A stretch of 9,696 bases of DNA, from assembly GCA_003506995.1 (NCBI GenBank), contig DNXB01000559.1, positions 8,650 to 18,345 on the forward strand, given 5' to 3'. Position 1 is the stretch's first letter. Each line of letters starts with the position of its first letter. A model generated the notes under the pieces. The model had not been told where the DNA came from. It did not search any database and saw only the letters and a list, made by a program, of their open reading frames with translations. This DNA comes from Verrucomicrobiales bacterium. GTDB lineage: Bacteria > Verrucomicrobiota > Verrucomicrobiia > Verrucomicrobiales > Verrucomicrobiaceae. The position numbers and the translations under genes were made by a program. Shown one piece after another: positions 1 through 5,703 of the stretch.

Positions 1-441
1 GAGCCAGTGGGTTTGCGCGAAGGCCTCGGGCGCGCAGTCGCGCAGCATGTGCAGGATGAGCCAGATCAAGGCGGTGCCGCCTTTGATATCGACGGTGCCA
101 GGACCGTAGATGCGGCCTTCCTCGGGACGTTCATCCCACTTGAAGTGGTTGCGCTGTTCTTCCTCGGGTGGAAACACGGTGTCCGAATGTGTGACGAGCA
201 CGACGGGATCGCCGCCGTTGCCGCGATGGGTGAGGAACAGATGCGGGCCGGTGCCGGGAATGATGCAGGGCGCGAGTTCGGCGGTGAATCCGAGCGGAGC
301 AAAGGCCTCGGCGGTCAAACGGGCGACGGCCTCAACTCCGGCGGCGTTCGCGGTGAAGCTGTTGATGGCGACGAGACGACGCAACAGGTCGAGCGCGGCG
401 GGGAGGTGGCGTTCTGCGGCGGCTTGGAAGCTGTGAAGCAT
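1..441 (-). CDS. M20-family zinc metallopeptidase (carboxypeptidase/dipeptidase type), N-terminal part
   Basis: This gene is cut by the left edge of the window; 147 codons are visible from ATG at 441-439 and the frame is open to base 1. Two metal-site motifs of the M20/ArgE/CPG2 family are present. VTHSDTVFP carries the first zinc ligand H85 and catalytic-site D87. GPGTVDIKGG carries D118, the bridging metal ligand. No signal peptide is visible, so the enzyme is probably cytoplasmic. M20 enzymes hydrolyse dipeptides, N-acyl amino acids or terminal glutamate; the spacing resembles glutamate-carboxypeptidase-like members, but the substrate cannot be set without the missing C-terminal half. It lies 69 bp downstream of the dipeptide epimerase gene on the same strand, so the two are probably cotranscribed. 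There is no clear Shine-Dalgarno; an in-frame TGA lies 16 codons upstream, so the ATG is the best start. Confidence 0.88.
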   Translation of the reverse strand, partial: MLHSFQAAAERHLPAALDLLRRLVAINSFTANAAGVEAVARLTAEAFAPLGFTAELAPCIIPGTGPHLFLTHRGNGGDPVVLVTHSDTVFPPEEEQRNHFKWDERPEEGRIYGPGTVDIKGGTALIWLILHMLRDCAPEAFAQTHWL

Positions 442-451
442 GGCTGGGGTC

Positions 452-525
452 GAATGACGAATGGGCTGACGCTGATGCAGATTGTCCTGTCATTCGGCAT
501 TCCGCATTCGTCATTCTTCATTATT
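452..525. repeat. Period-7 repeat tract, core CATTCNN, with inverted arm
   Basis: From 491 to 525 the plus strand reads as five consecutive heptamers: CATTCGG, CATTCCG, CATTCGT, CATTCTT, CATTATT. The arm CATTCGTCATTC (505-516) is a perfect 12-bp inverted match to GAATGACGAATG (452-463), so the tract can form a stem with a 41-base loop. It fills the gap between the epimerase and M20 genes and overlaps the 3' end of the epimerase gene, whose TGA stop (513-511) lies in one of the units. Similar heptameric short tandem repeats are known from cyanobacteria (STRR sequences); membership of any named family is not established here. Confidence 0.8.
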
Positions 526-1503
526 TTTCACGGCTCCGATGCCGGGACGGTCCGGCATGAGGAGACGGCCGGTTTCATCATACGCGATGCCGGTGAAATC
601 GTCGTTGGCGACGTAGAAATGGCCGTCGAGATCGATCCAGTCGGCCCAGGGGGCGAGGTGGGCGGCGGCAGTGGTGCCGAGACTGGTCTCGATCATGCAG
701 CCGAGCAGGATTTGCAGGCTGTGCTCACGCGCGGCGGCGATCATGGCGACGGCGGCGTCGAAGCTGCCGCATTTGAGCAGCTTGATGTTCACCCCGTCGA
801 TGAAGGGCGCGAGCGCGGGCACATCGGCGGCGGTTTGCGCGCTTTCGTCGGCAAAGAGGGGCGGCGAGTTGCCTGGGATGCTGGCGCGGAGCTCTTCCCA
901 TGCCTCAATGCCGTGGCGATGGTGAATCGGCTGCTCAATGAGGGCTGGGGAGTAATGCGACAGCTTTTCGATCATCAGCGCGGCCTCGTGCATGTCCCAG
1001 CCGCCGTTCACATCGAGGATGAGCGCGGACTCGGGCGCGGCAGAACGGGCGACGGAAACCGTGGCGAGGTCGAGTCCGAGATCGCCGGAGCCGAGCTTGA
1101 GTTTGAGGACGTGGAACTGCTGCGAGATGTCGCGGATTTTGTCGGCGAAGACATCGAGATCGTCGGGAATGCTAAAGGAGCGGCAGCCAGGAGGCGCGGA
1201 TCGGCTCGGCGGCCCGAGTTTGGTCTGTGCATGCGCCGAGAGCTTCTGGCCGGTGGCGTGGCCGATGATGTCGTGCCGGAGAAGATTGAGCGCCAGGGCG
1301 GCGGTGCGCGGCAGTTTTTCCGGCAGCACGGCCTGGTTCAGAATGGCGAGGGTCTGTGCCGGATCTTCGCCGTAATAAGGCACGAAGGGAGCTTCGGCGA
1401 CGTGGGTGCCATCCGAGATACGCAGCACCTGCCGTGTGGCCGAAGTGCCGTGGGCGATGCGGAAGGGCTCGTTGAGCTGGAGGGTCTTGATCTCGGAGTG
1501 CAA
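511..1503 (-). CDS. Enolase-superfamily dipeptide epimerase (L-Ala-D/L-Glu epimerase type)
   Basis: The 330-residue product has the full motif set of the muconate-lactonizing-enzyme subgroup, dipeptide epimerase branch. These are the N-terminal capping segment EPFRIAHGT (12-20), the K-x-K acid/base motif K134-L-K136, metal ligands D164 (LILDVNGGW), E190 (LIEQP) and D219 (FADES), the second catalytic lysine K241 (GVNIKLLKCGS), and the C-terminal LGCMIETSLG and DLDG motifs. These enzymes epimerise the alpha carbon of a dipeptide residue, classically L-Ala-D-Glu to L-Ala-L-Glu in murein-peptide recycling, although substrate specificity varies across the family. There is no signal peptide, so it is cytoplasmic. 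The start appears to be TTG at 1503-1501: an in-frame TGA lies three codons upstream and no suitable ATG is near. The last residues (VKNNEE) come from the repeat at 452-525. It is followed by the M20 peptidase gene, which supports a dipeptide-degrading unit. Confidence 0.88.
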   Translation of the reverse strand: MHSEIKTLQLNEPFRIAHGTSATRQVLRISDGTHVAEAPFVPYYGEDPAQTLAILNQAVLPEKLPRTAALALNLLRHDIIGHATGQKLSAHAQTKLGPPSRSAPPGCRSFSIPDDLDVFADKIRDISQQFHVLKLKLGSGDLGLDLATVSVARSAAPESALILDVNGGWDMHEAALMIEKLSHYSPALIEQPIHHRHGIEAWEELRASIPGNSPPLFADESAQTAADVPALAPFIDGVNIKLLKCGSFDAAVAMIAAAREHSLQILLGCMIETSLGTTAAAHLAPWADWIDLDGHFYVANDDFTGIAYDETGRLLMPDRPGIGAVKNNEE

Positions 1504-1557
1504 GCGCGGCAGTCAACGGTCAAGGCACCGCATGGTCAAGTCATTCGGTGGTCGGTT

Positions 1558-1666
1558 GGAGCGCGGATTTTCAATCCGCAGCACTCCGTCACACATCACG
1601 ACTCCGCATGGCCGTATCGGCTTCGTTTTCTCCGACGACCTGCTGCGGACTGCAAGTCCGCGCTCC
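1558..1666. repeat. REP/BIME-like pair of inverted hairpins flanked by GGAG/CTCC
   Basis: Two 26-base arms, 1558-1583 and 1641-1666, are inverted copies matching at 23 of 26 positions, with a 57-base spacer. Each arm is itself a hairpin: GCGGATT/AATCCGC with loop TTC (1563-1579), and GCGGACT/AGTCCGC with loop GCA (1645-1661). The stem difference (T:A in one, C:G in the other) is compensatory, so both stems stay perfect. GGAG sits on the outer side of each hairpin, as the conserved tetranucleotide does in REP sequences moved by REP-associated tyrosine transposases. The element fills the gap between the esterase stop and the epimerase start. No transposase is in the window, so the REP assignment is by structure only. 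Confidence 0.72.
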
Positions 1667-1667
1667 C

Positions 1668-3440
1668 TCAGAGTTTCGGCGGCGCGGGCTTGATCGGTGG
1701 CTGCTGGCCGCTGACGACGCCTTTGGCCTTCGTCGGGCGTTTGTAGATCGTGTCACCGCAGGCGATGAACAGCTCGCCGAGGTCTTTGCCGCCGAAACAC
1801 ACGTCGTAGGGCTGCTTCGGCGTCGGGATGATGAAGTTCACGCGGCCCGCTTGGTCGCAGACCTGGATGCCGAGGGAGGTGGCGACGTAGAGCCAGCCGT
1901 TGGTGTCCACACAGAGGCCGCCAGCGCTTACATCTTCCTGTCCAGGCGGTGAATCGAGAAATCCAAACTGCTCTTTCGACCGCAGGGATAGGTCCGTCGT
2001 GAGCTGGTAAGCCTGGATATAACGCGACTCTGGGCTGGTAATGAAGAGATGCGTCTGATCGGGACTGAGCACCATACGTTCGGCTTTGAAGACAACATCC
2101 AATCCGACACCTTCCCATTCTCCGTTTCGTTTGGTCCAAATGATGTGCTCCTCGGAGATCAAGAATGGGATACCTTGCCAATTTACCAGAACATCTTTGA
2201 CCGCCCGTTGTTCCATCGAAATCGTGTTCCCGGCTTGATCTAGCCATGCGATAAAAGGATCGGACTCCATGTAACTTGACGAGATGAGCATGGTTTCGTT
2301 GGGCCCGAAGGCAACTTTCCTCATGTCTTCAAGCAGATTTTGTGAAGTCTGTTGGGAGTCCGTAACGGCACCATCAAGAGCAATAAAGTAGCCTCTGCCA
2401 CGGTCTTGGAAGATGACTCTGCCATTCTTGTCTGATGAAAGACCAAATTGCATTTCGCCCGCAGGCAAGGGCTCCATTTGTCTCTTGATGCCGCCCTTCA
2501 TCAGTTTCCATTCTCCACCTCCTACCACCTCATACCCCTTCCACTTCGACTCGCCCTTCGGGTTCGCTTTGATCGCGATGTTCGTCTGCCAGTCGCGCCA
2601 GAGCCAGCGCATCACCTCAGGGAAGATTTGAGAGGCGTGTTTGGCGTTGTGGCCGCCTTCGCCCCAGGCGTGGTTCACGTCGTAGCCGGCCCAGGTGAGG
2701 CTGCGTTCCATCATCTGGTTGGCCATCCACCAGTCGCCGCAGTAGAGGTTGTTGTCGCCAGTGCCGCTTTGGAGGAAGACGCGGAGGGGCTTGGGCTCGA
2801 ATTTGCGGACGAGGACGGGCAGTTGATCGGCCCCGTGAATGCCAACGTAAGTGCCGACGCCGGTGAAGACGCGACGAAAGCGATCCGGGCGATGCCACGC
2901 GGCCATGAAGGCGCAGATGCCGCCGCTGCTGTTGCCGGAGATGGCAGCGTGATTGGGATCGGTGCTGAGCTTGAGGCCGTGCTTGGCCTCGATGGCAGGC
3001 AGGAACTCGTCGAGGAGGAACTCCGAGTAGGTGGGTGTGATGCTGTCGTATTCGTAGCTGCGATTGAAGCGCGGCAGGGCGTTGTCATTCGCGGCGGGGA
3101 CGACACCCGGCTTGATGAAGATGCCGACGAGCGGCGGGATGTCCTTTTTGGCGATGAGGTTGTCGAAGACGACGGGTGCCTGATAGATGACGCCGTCCTG
3201 GAAGACCATGAAGGCGGCGGGCTGCGTTTTGTCGAAAACGGCGGGGAGGTAGAGCTGGTAGTCGCGCTGCGTGCCGGGGAAGACGCTGCCTTCCTTGGTG
3301 GTGTAGGAGTCTTTGAGCATCGTGCCCTTCGGGACGTTCGGCTGCGGCTGGGAGTCAGCGGTGAGCGGGAACTCGGGCTCGGCGCGGAGGAATGGGGCGA
3401 ACAGGAGGAATAGGAAGGATGGGAGGAGTGGCGAGCGCAT
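1668..3440 (-). CDS. Secreted esterase (esterase D/enterochelin-esterase type) fused to SMP-30-like beta-propeller
   Basis: The 590-residue product starts with a signal peptide (MRSPLLPSFLFLLF..., probable cleavage after LRA, residue 20). Residues about 45-290 are an alpha/beta hydrolase of the esterase D/Fes type. The nucleophile elbow is G169-N-S171-S-G173, an acid candidate is D229 (SGTGDNN), and H264 (GEGGH) is the likely catalytic histidine. Residues about 300-570 resemble an SMP-30/gluconolactonase propeller, best seen at LYVATSLGIQV (517-527) and DQAGRVNFIIP (529-539). A proline-rich tail ends the protein. Such fusions are common in Planctomycetota and Verrucomicrobiota and are thought to act on carbohydrate esters. 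The usual FTEGP metal-ligand segment is missing and the usual DG aspartate is G507, so lactonase activity is doubtful. Bases 2041-2460 are about 49% G+C (hand count) against about 62% in lines over the esterase part. It is divergent from the aldose dehydrogenase gene. Confidence 0.87.
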   Translation of the reverse strand: MRSPLLPSFLFLLFAPFLRAEPEFPLTADSQPQPNVPKGTMLKDSYTTKEGSVFPGTQRDYQLYLPAVFDKTQPAAFMVFQDGVIYQAPVVFDNLIAKKDIPPLVGIFIKPGVVPAANDNALPRFNRSYEYDSITPTYSEFLLDEFLPAIEAKHGLKLSTDPNHAAISGNSSGGICAFMAAWHRPDRFRRVFTGVGTYVGIHGADQLPVLVRKFEPKPLRVFLQSGTGDNNLYCGDWWMANQMMERSLTWAGYDVNHAWGEGGHNAKHASQIFPEVMRWLWRDWQTNIAIKANPKGESKWKGYEVVGGGEWKLMKGGIKRQMEPLPAGEMQFGLSSDKNGRVIFQDRGRGYFIALDGAVTDSQQTSQNLLEDMRKVAFGPNETMLISSSYMESDPFIAWLDQAGNTISMEQRAVKDVLVNWQGIPFLISEEHIIWTKRNGEWEGVGLDVVFKAERMVLSPDQTHLFITSPESRYIQAYQLTTDLSLRSKEQFGFLDSPPGQEDVSAGGLCVDTNGWLYVATSLGIQVCDQAGRVNFIIPTPKQPYDVCFGGKDLGELFIACGDTIYKRPTKAKGVVSGQQPPIKPAPPKL

Positions 3441-3499
3441 GTGGGGATGCTGGCAGAAGCGGAATCGGGCCGCCAGTGTGATTTTCGTGGGCTGTGTGT

Positions 3500-3546
3500 G
3501 TGCTGCGTCGAGGGCGTCGCAATGCCAGTGCGATTCGACGCAGCAC
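3500..3546. repeat. Long intergenic hairpin with 12-bp perfect outer stem
   Basis: GTGCTGCGTCGA (3500-3511) is the exact reverse complement of TCGACGCAGCAC (3535-3546). Inside lies a second stem TCGCA/TGCGA (3517-3521 with 3529-3533) and a 7-base loop ATGCCAG, leaving an asymmetric internal bulge of 5 and 1 bases. It sits in the 272-bp region between two divergent genes, 59 bp from the esterase start and 166 bp from the dehydrogenase start. No T-run follows on either strand, so it is not an ordinary terminator. It may be a dispersed palindromic repeat or a regulatory structure; the sequence alone does not decide. Confidence 0.65.
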
Positions 3547-3657
3547 CGCCCGGCTGTTTGGAGGGTGAAATGGTCTGGCGTGAGCGCTAGGCAGACGGGC
3601 GGGCTGTCGCCACACCCGTCCCGCGATAAAACTCCATCACGAACGACGATTTCAGGC

Positions 3658-3686
3658 TTGCCTGATTTTCGGCGGTTTCATAACCT
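3658..3686 (+). promoter_or_regulatory. Weak candidate sigma-70-like promoter of the aldose dehydrogenase gene
   Basis: TTGCCT (3658-3663) and TAACCT (3681-3686) are separated by 17 bases and lie just upstream of the ATG at 3713, giving a leader of about 20 bases. Matches to consensus are only 4 of 6 and 3 of 6, so this is a spacing-based guess. No operator was recognised nearby. Confidence 0.2.
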
Positions 3687-3712
3687 CGCCATTCTGCTTC
3701 CACCCAACCCAC

Positions 3713-5092
3713 ATGAAATTGAACCACACGCTCTCACTCGCGCTCGGCCTGATGGCCCTGCCAGCACTCTCCGCTGCCGAAGACCCGAAACCTGTCCAGC
3801 CCGGCGGCAAGCTGCCGAAGCCGGTCGCCATCCAGCTCGTCAAAGTGGCCGACGGCCTCGTCGAGCCCGTGCATGTGGCCTGCCCGAAGGACGGCACGGG
3901 CCGCGTGTTCATCTGCGAGCGGCCCGGTGTGGTGCGCATCGTGAAGGATGGCAAGCTCCAGAAGCGTCCGTTCCTCGACATCAAGGACAAGACCGTCAGC
4001 TCCTTCCTCGAACAGGGCCTCTACGACCTCGAATTCCATCCGAAGTTCAAGGAGAACGGCCTGTTCTACATCCACTACTCCGACATGTGGTTCAACGGCG
4101 ACGGCTTCATCGTCGAGTACAAGGTGAAGGCCGGCAATCCTGACCAGGCCGATCCAGACAGCGCCCGTGTGGTGATGCAGCTTGAGCGTCCTTACTGCAA
4201 TCACAACGGCGGCGAGATCTGCTTCGGCCCGGATGGCTATCTTTACATCGGCAGTGGTGACGGCGGCTGGGAAGGCGACGTGCTGAATGCCGGCCAGGAT
4301 CTCAGCACCACGCTGGCCAAAGTGCTGCGCATCGACGTGAACACCCGCACCACCGAAAAAGGCTACGGCATCCCGAAGGACAACCCGTTTGTCACGCCAC
4401 TACAGCAGATGACGCTGTTTGGCATCAGCGAGGAGGCATTCTCGAAGATTCAACCGAAAGCACGGCCTGAAATCTGGAGCTACGGCATCCGCAATCCATG
4501 GACGATGAGCTTCGACAGCAAGACCGGTGAGTTCTACATCTTCGACATCGGCCAGAACCACTGGGAAGAGATCAATGTGGAGTCGGCAGGCTGCAAAGGC
4601 GGCATCAACTACGGCTGGAAGGCCATGTGCGGCAGCCATCCCTTCCCGCAGATCTTGAAGAAGAACCCCGACGGCACCGAAACGAGCGTGAACCCGGACA
4701 ACTGGTCGCAGATCGGCACGCTGCCCGTCGCCGAATACAGCCATGTCGATCAAGGCAACTGCGTCATCGGCGTCGGCGTCTATCGCGGCAAAGATTATCC
4801 GAGCCTCGACGGCGTGTGCTTCGTGGCTGACTGGGGTTCCGGCAAGGTCTGGGGCCTGCAACGCGATGACGCGGGCAAGTGGCAGATGGAAGAACTGCTC
4901 GACCTCGACACCCCGCTGCGCCCCACCGGCGGCGGCGAAGGCGAGGACGGCGCACTTTACCTCTGCCACGGCACCGCTGGTTACGGCGGCAAGACCGATC
5001 CGTACCAGGAAGCCCCCGGCGCGGTGTGGAAGATCGTCGCGGCTGACAAGGTGCCTGCGGGCGCGGAACTCGCGCCGTTGCAAAAGAAGTAA
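3713..5092 (+). CDS. Secreted PQQ-dependent aldose sugar dehydrogenase (GSDH/sorbosone dehydrogenase-like)
   Basis: The 459-residue product has a signal peptide (MKLNHTLSLALGLMALPALS, cleavage near SAA-ED, residues 22/23) and a six-bladed propeller typical of soluble PQQ aldose dehydrogenases. Key features are NHNGGEICFGPDGYLYIGSG (163-182), with H164 in the position of the catalytic base, RPEIWSYGIRNPW (251-263), with R260 as likely PQQ contact, FDIGQN (277-282), INYGW (298-302) and ADWGSGKVW (372-380). The family oxidises the anomeric carbon of aldoses to the aldonolactone in the periplasm. Length is normal for the family and there is no cytochrome domain, so electrons must pass to a separate acceptor. 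The start has no clear Shine-Dalgarno but gives a full signal peptide. It is monocistronic: a REP-like hairpin and a strong terminator follow directly. Some relatives act on sorbosone or other sugars, so the substrate is open. Confidence 0.9.
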   Translation: MKLNHTLSLALGLMALPALSAAEDPKPVQPGGKLPKPVAIQLVKVADGLVEPVHVACPKDGTGRVFICERPGVVRIVKDGKLQKRPFLDIKDKTVSSFLEQGLYDLEFHPKFKENGLFYIHYSDMWFNGDGFIVEYKVKAGNPDQADPDSARVVMQLERPYCNHNGGEICFGPDGYLYIGSGDGGWEGDVLNAGQDLSTTLAKVLRIDVNTRTTEKGYGIPKDNPFVTPLQQMTLFGISEEAFSKIQPKARPEIWSYGIRNPWTMSFDSKTGEFYIFDIGQNHWEEINVESAGCKGGINYGWKAMCGSHPFPQILKKNPDGTETSVNPDNWSQIGTLPVAEYSHVDQGNCVIGVGVYRGKDYPSLDGVCFVADWGSGKVWGLQRDDAGKWQMEELLDLDTPLRPTGGGEGEDGALYLCHGTAGYGGKTDPYQEAPGAVWKIVAADKVPAGAELAPLQKK

Positions 5093-5102
5093 ACGCACAG
5101 CG

Positions 5103-5124
5103 GCAGGCTGACGCCTGCAGCTAC
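5103..5124 (-). repeat. REP-like hairpin with GTAG tetranucleotide
   Basis: On the minus strand GTAG (5124-5121) is followed two bases later by a perfect hairpin GCAGGC-GTCA-GCCTGC (5118-5103). A GTAG 5' of a short stem is the hallmark of REP sequences. It begins 10 bases after the dehydrogenase stop codon, a typical REP position, and differs in stem sequence from the GGAG pair at 1558-1666, so at least two REP types seem to be present. Confidence 0.6.
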
Positions 5125-5132
5125 AAATCACG

Positions 5133-5165
5133 ACGCGGAGCCGGGAGACTGGCTCCGCGTTTTTT
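5133..5165 (+). terminator. Intrinsic terminator of the aldose dehydrogenase gene
   Basis: A perfect 10-bp stem, ACGCGGAGCC (5133-5142) with GGCTCCGCGT (5151-5160), and an 8-base loop GGGAGACT are followed by a run of six T (5160-5165). It lies 41 bases downstream of the stop at 5092 and ends rightward transcription before the transposon remnant. Confidence 0.92.
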
Positions 5166-5232
5166 GTGCAACAATGACGGGAGGATTCGAGGGCGGAAAT
5201 GCTTGGGTTATACCGTTGAGCATCACAAAGTT

Positions 5233-5453
5233 TCATCTTGAGAAGAACTGGAAGTTGAGGGTGAGCAAGGAGTGAAGTTCGGCGGCAGCGGTGGTGGTCA
5301 GGTCGTGGAGGCAGGTGTCGATGGCGTGATGGAAGTCGGCGAAGCTCTCGTCTCTCAAAGTAGCGGTTGGTCAGGCAGCTCTTTTTCACCAGCTTCCAGA
5401 GGCGTTCGATGAGGTTGCGGTCCGGCGTGAAGGGGACGTGATACTCGGCGATA
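5233..5453 (-). pseudogene. IS630-family transposase remnant, C-terminal part, frameshifted
   Basis: Reading leftward, the first frame gives AEYHVPFTPDRNLIERLWKL and then VKKSCLTNRYFE. This matches the end of IS630-type DDE transposases, where the glutamate of NLIERLW is the third catalytic acid. Near 5352-5356 one extra base shifts the frame; the next frame gives SFADFHHAIDTCLHDL and ends in LTLNFQFFSR with TGA at 5235-5233, the usual IS630 C-terminus. Everything upstream (the first two catalytic aspartates and the helix-turn-helix) is missing: at 5454 the sequence changes to the double-hairpin repeat. The element is therefore dead. I could not define terminal inverted repeats or TA target duplications. 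Confidence 0.82.
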
Positions 5454-5504
5454 CCCAGGGTTCTGCGAACCCTTGGGCTATGTTACGCAAGCCCTTTGGG
5501 CTTG
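5454..5504. repeat. Double-hairpin repeat abutting the transposase remnant
   Basis: Two adjacent hairpins: CCCAGGGTTC (5454-5463) pairs with GAACCCTTGGG (5467-5477) around a TGC loop with one bulged T, and CAAGCCC (5488-5494) pairs perfectly with GGGCTTG (5498-5504) around TTT. The linker is CTATGTTACG (5478-5487). From memory, this stem-linker-stem layout is a frequent dispersed repeat in Verrucomicrobiota and Planctomycetota; no search was run. Its left edge coincides with the point where transposase homology stops. Confidence 0.6.
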
Positions 5505-5523
5505 GGGGAGAGATTCATTCAAC

Positions 5524-5579
5524 CCGAATTCCGAAGTCCGGGCAGACGTGAAAGTCCACCTCACAGGAAACATCGGAAT
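5524..5579. repeat. Degenerate period-7 tract, core CCGAANT
   Basis: CCGAATT (5524-5530), CCGAAGT (5531-5537) and CCGGGCA (5538-5544) follow one another with a 7-base period, and TCGGAAT (5573-5579) is an exact inverted match to ATTCCGA (5528-5534). It looks like an eroded member of the same class of heptamer tracts seen elsewhere in the window. The remaining sequence to the start codon at 5704 shows no gene and no convincing promoter. Confidence 0.4.
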
Positions 5580-5703
5580 CCGAGTTCAATCGCCCATATC
5601 ATTCCGGCACCGCACCCGAGGCCATGATCCAACCAGCCGCCCCCTCACGAAAGTGGGGTGCCCTGGGTGCTGAAAGAGCCTTCAAACTGCCGTTAATGAG
5701 AGC

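Noticed and set aside
7..1746. A 579-codon open frame on the plus strand.
   Set aside because: It is antisense to the epimerase and M20 genes, whose frames carry complete catalytic motifs; the plus-strand product has no recognisable domain. Long antisense frames are expected in G+C-rich genes.
2448..3413. A 321-codon plus-strand open frame.
   Set aside because: It is antisense to the esterase domain and its product is a low-complexity A/E/G/V-rich sequence.
3594..3621. GACGGG/CCCGTC inverted repeat in the divergent intergenic region as an operator.
   Set aside because: Only a 6-bp match in a G+C-rich stretch, easily expected by chance.
4400..5389. A 329-codon minus-strand frame starting MKKSCLTNRYFE.
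   Set aside because: Only its first dozen residues are transposase; after the frameshift it runs out of frame through the IS remnant and then antisense to the aldose dehydrogenase.
5640..5658. Hairpin CCCC-T-CAC / GTG-GGG with a GAAA loop upstream of the haem-protein gene as a terminator or riboswitch.
   Set aside because: Short, bulged stem with no T-run and no recognisable riboswitch core; probably chance.
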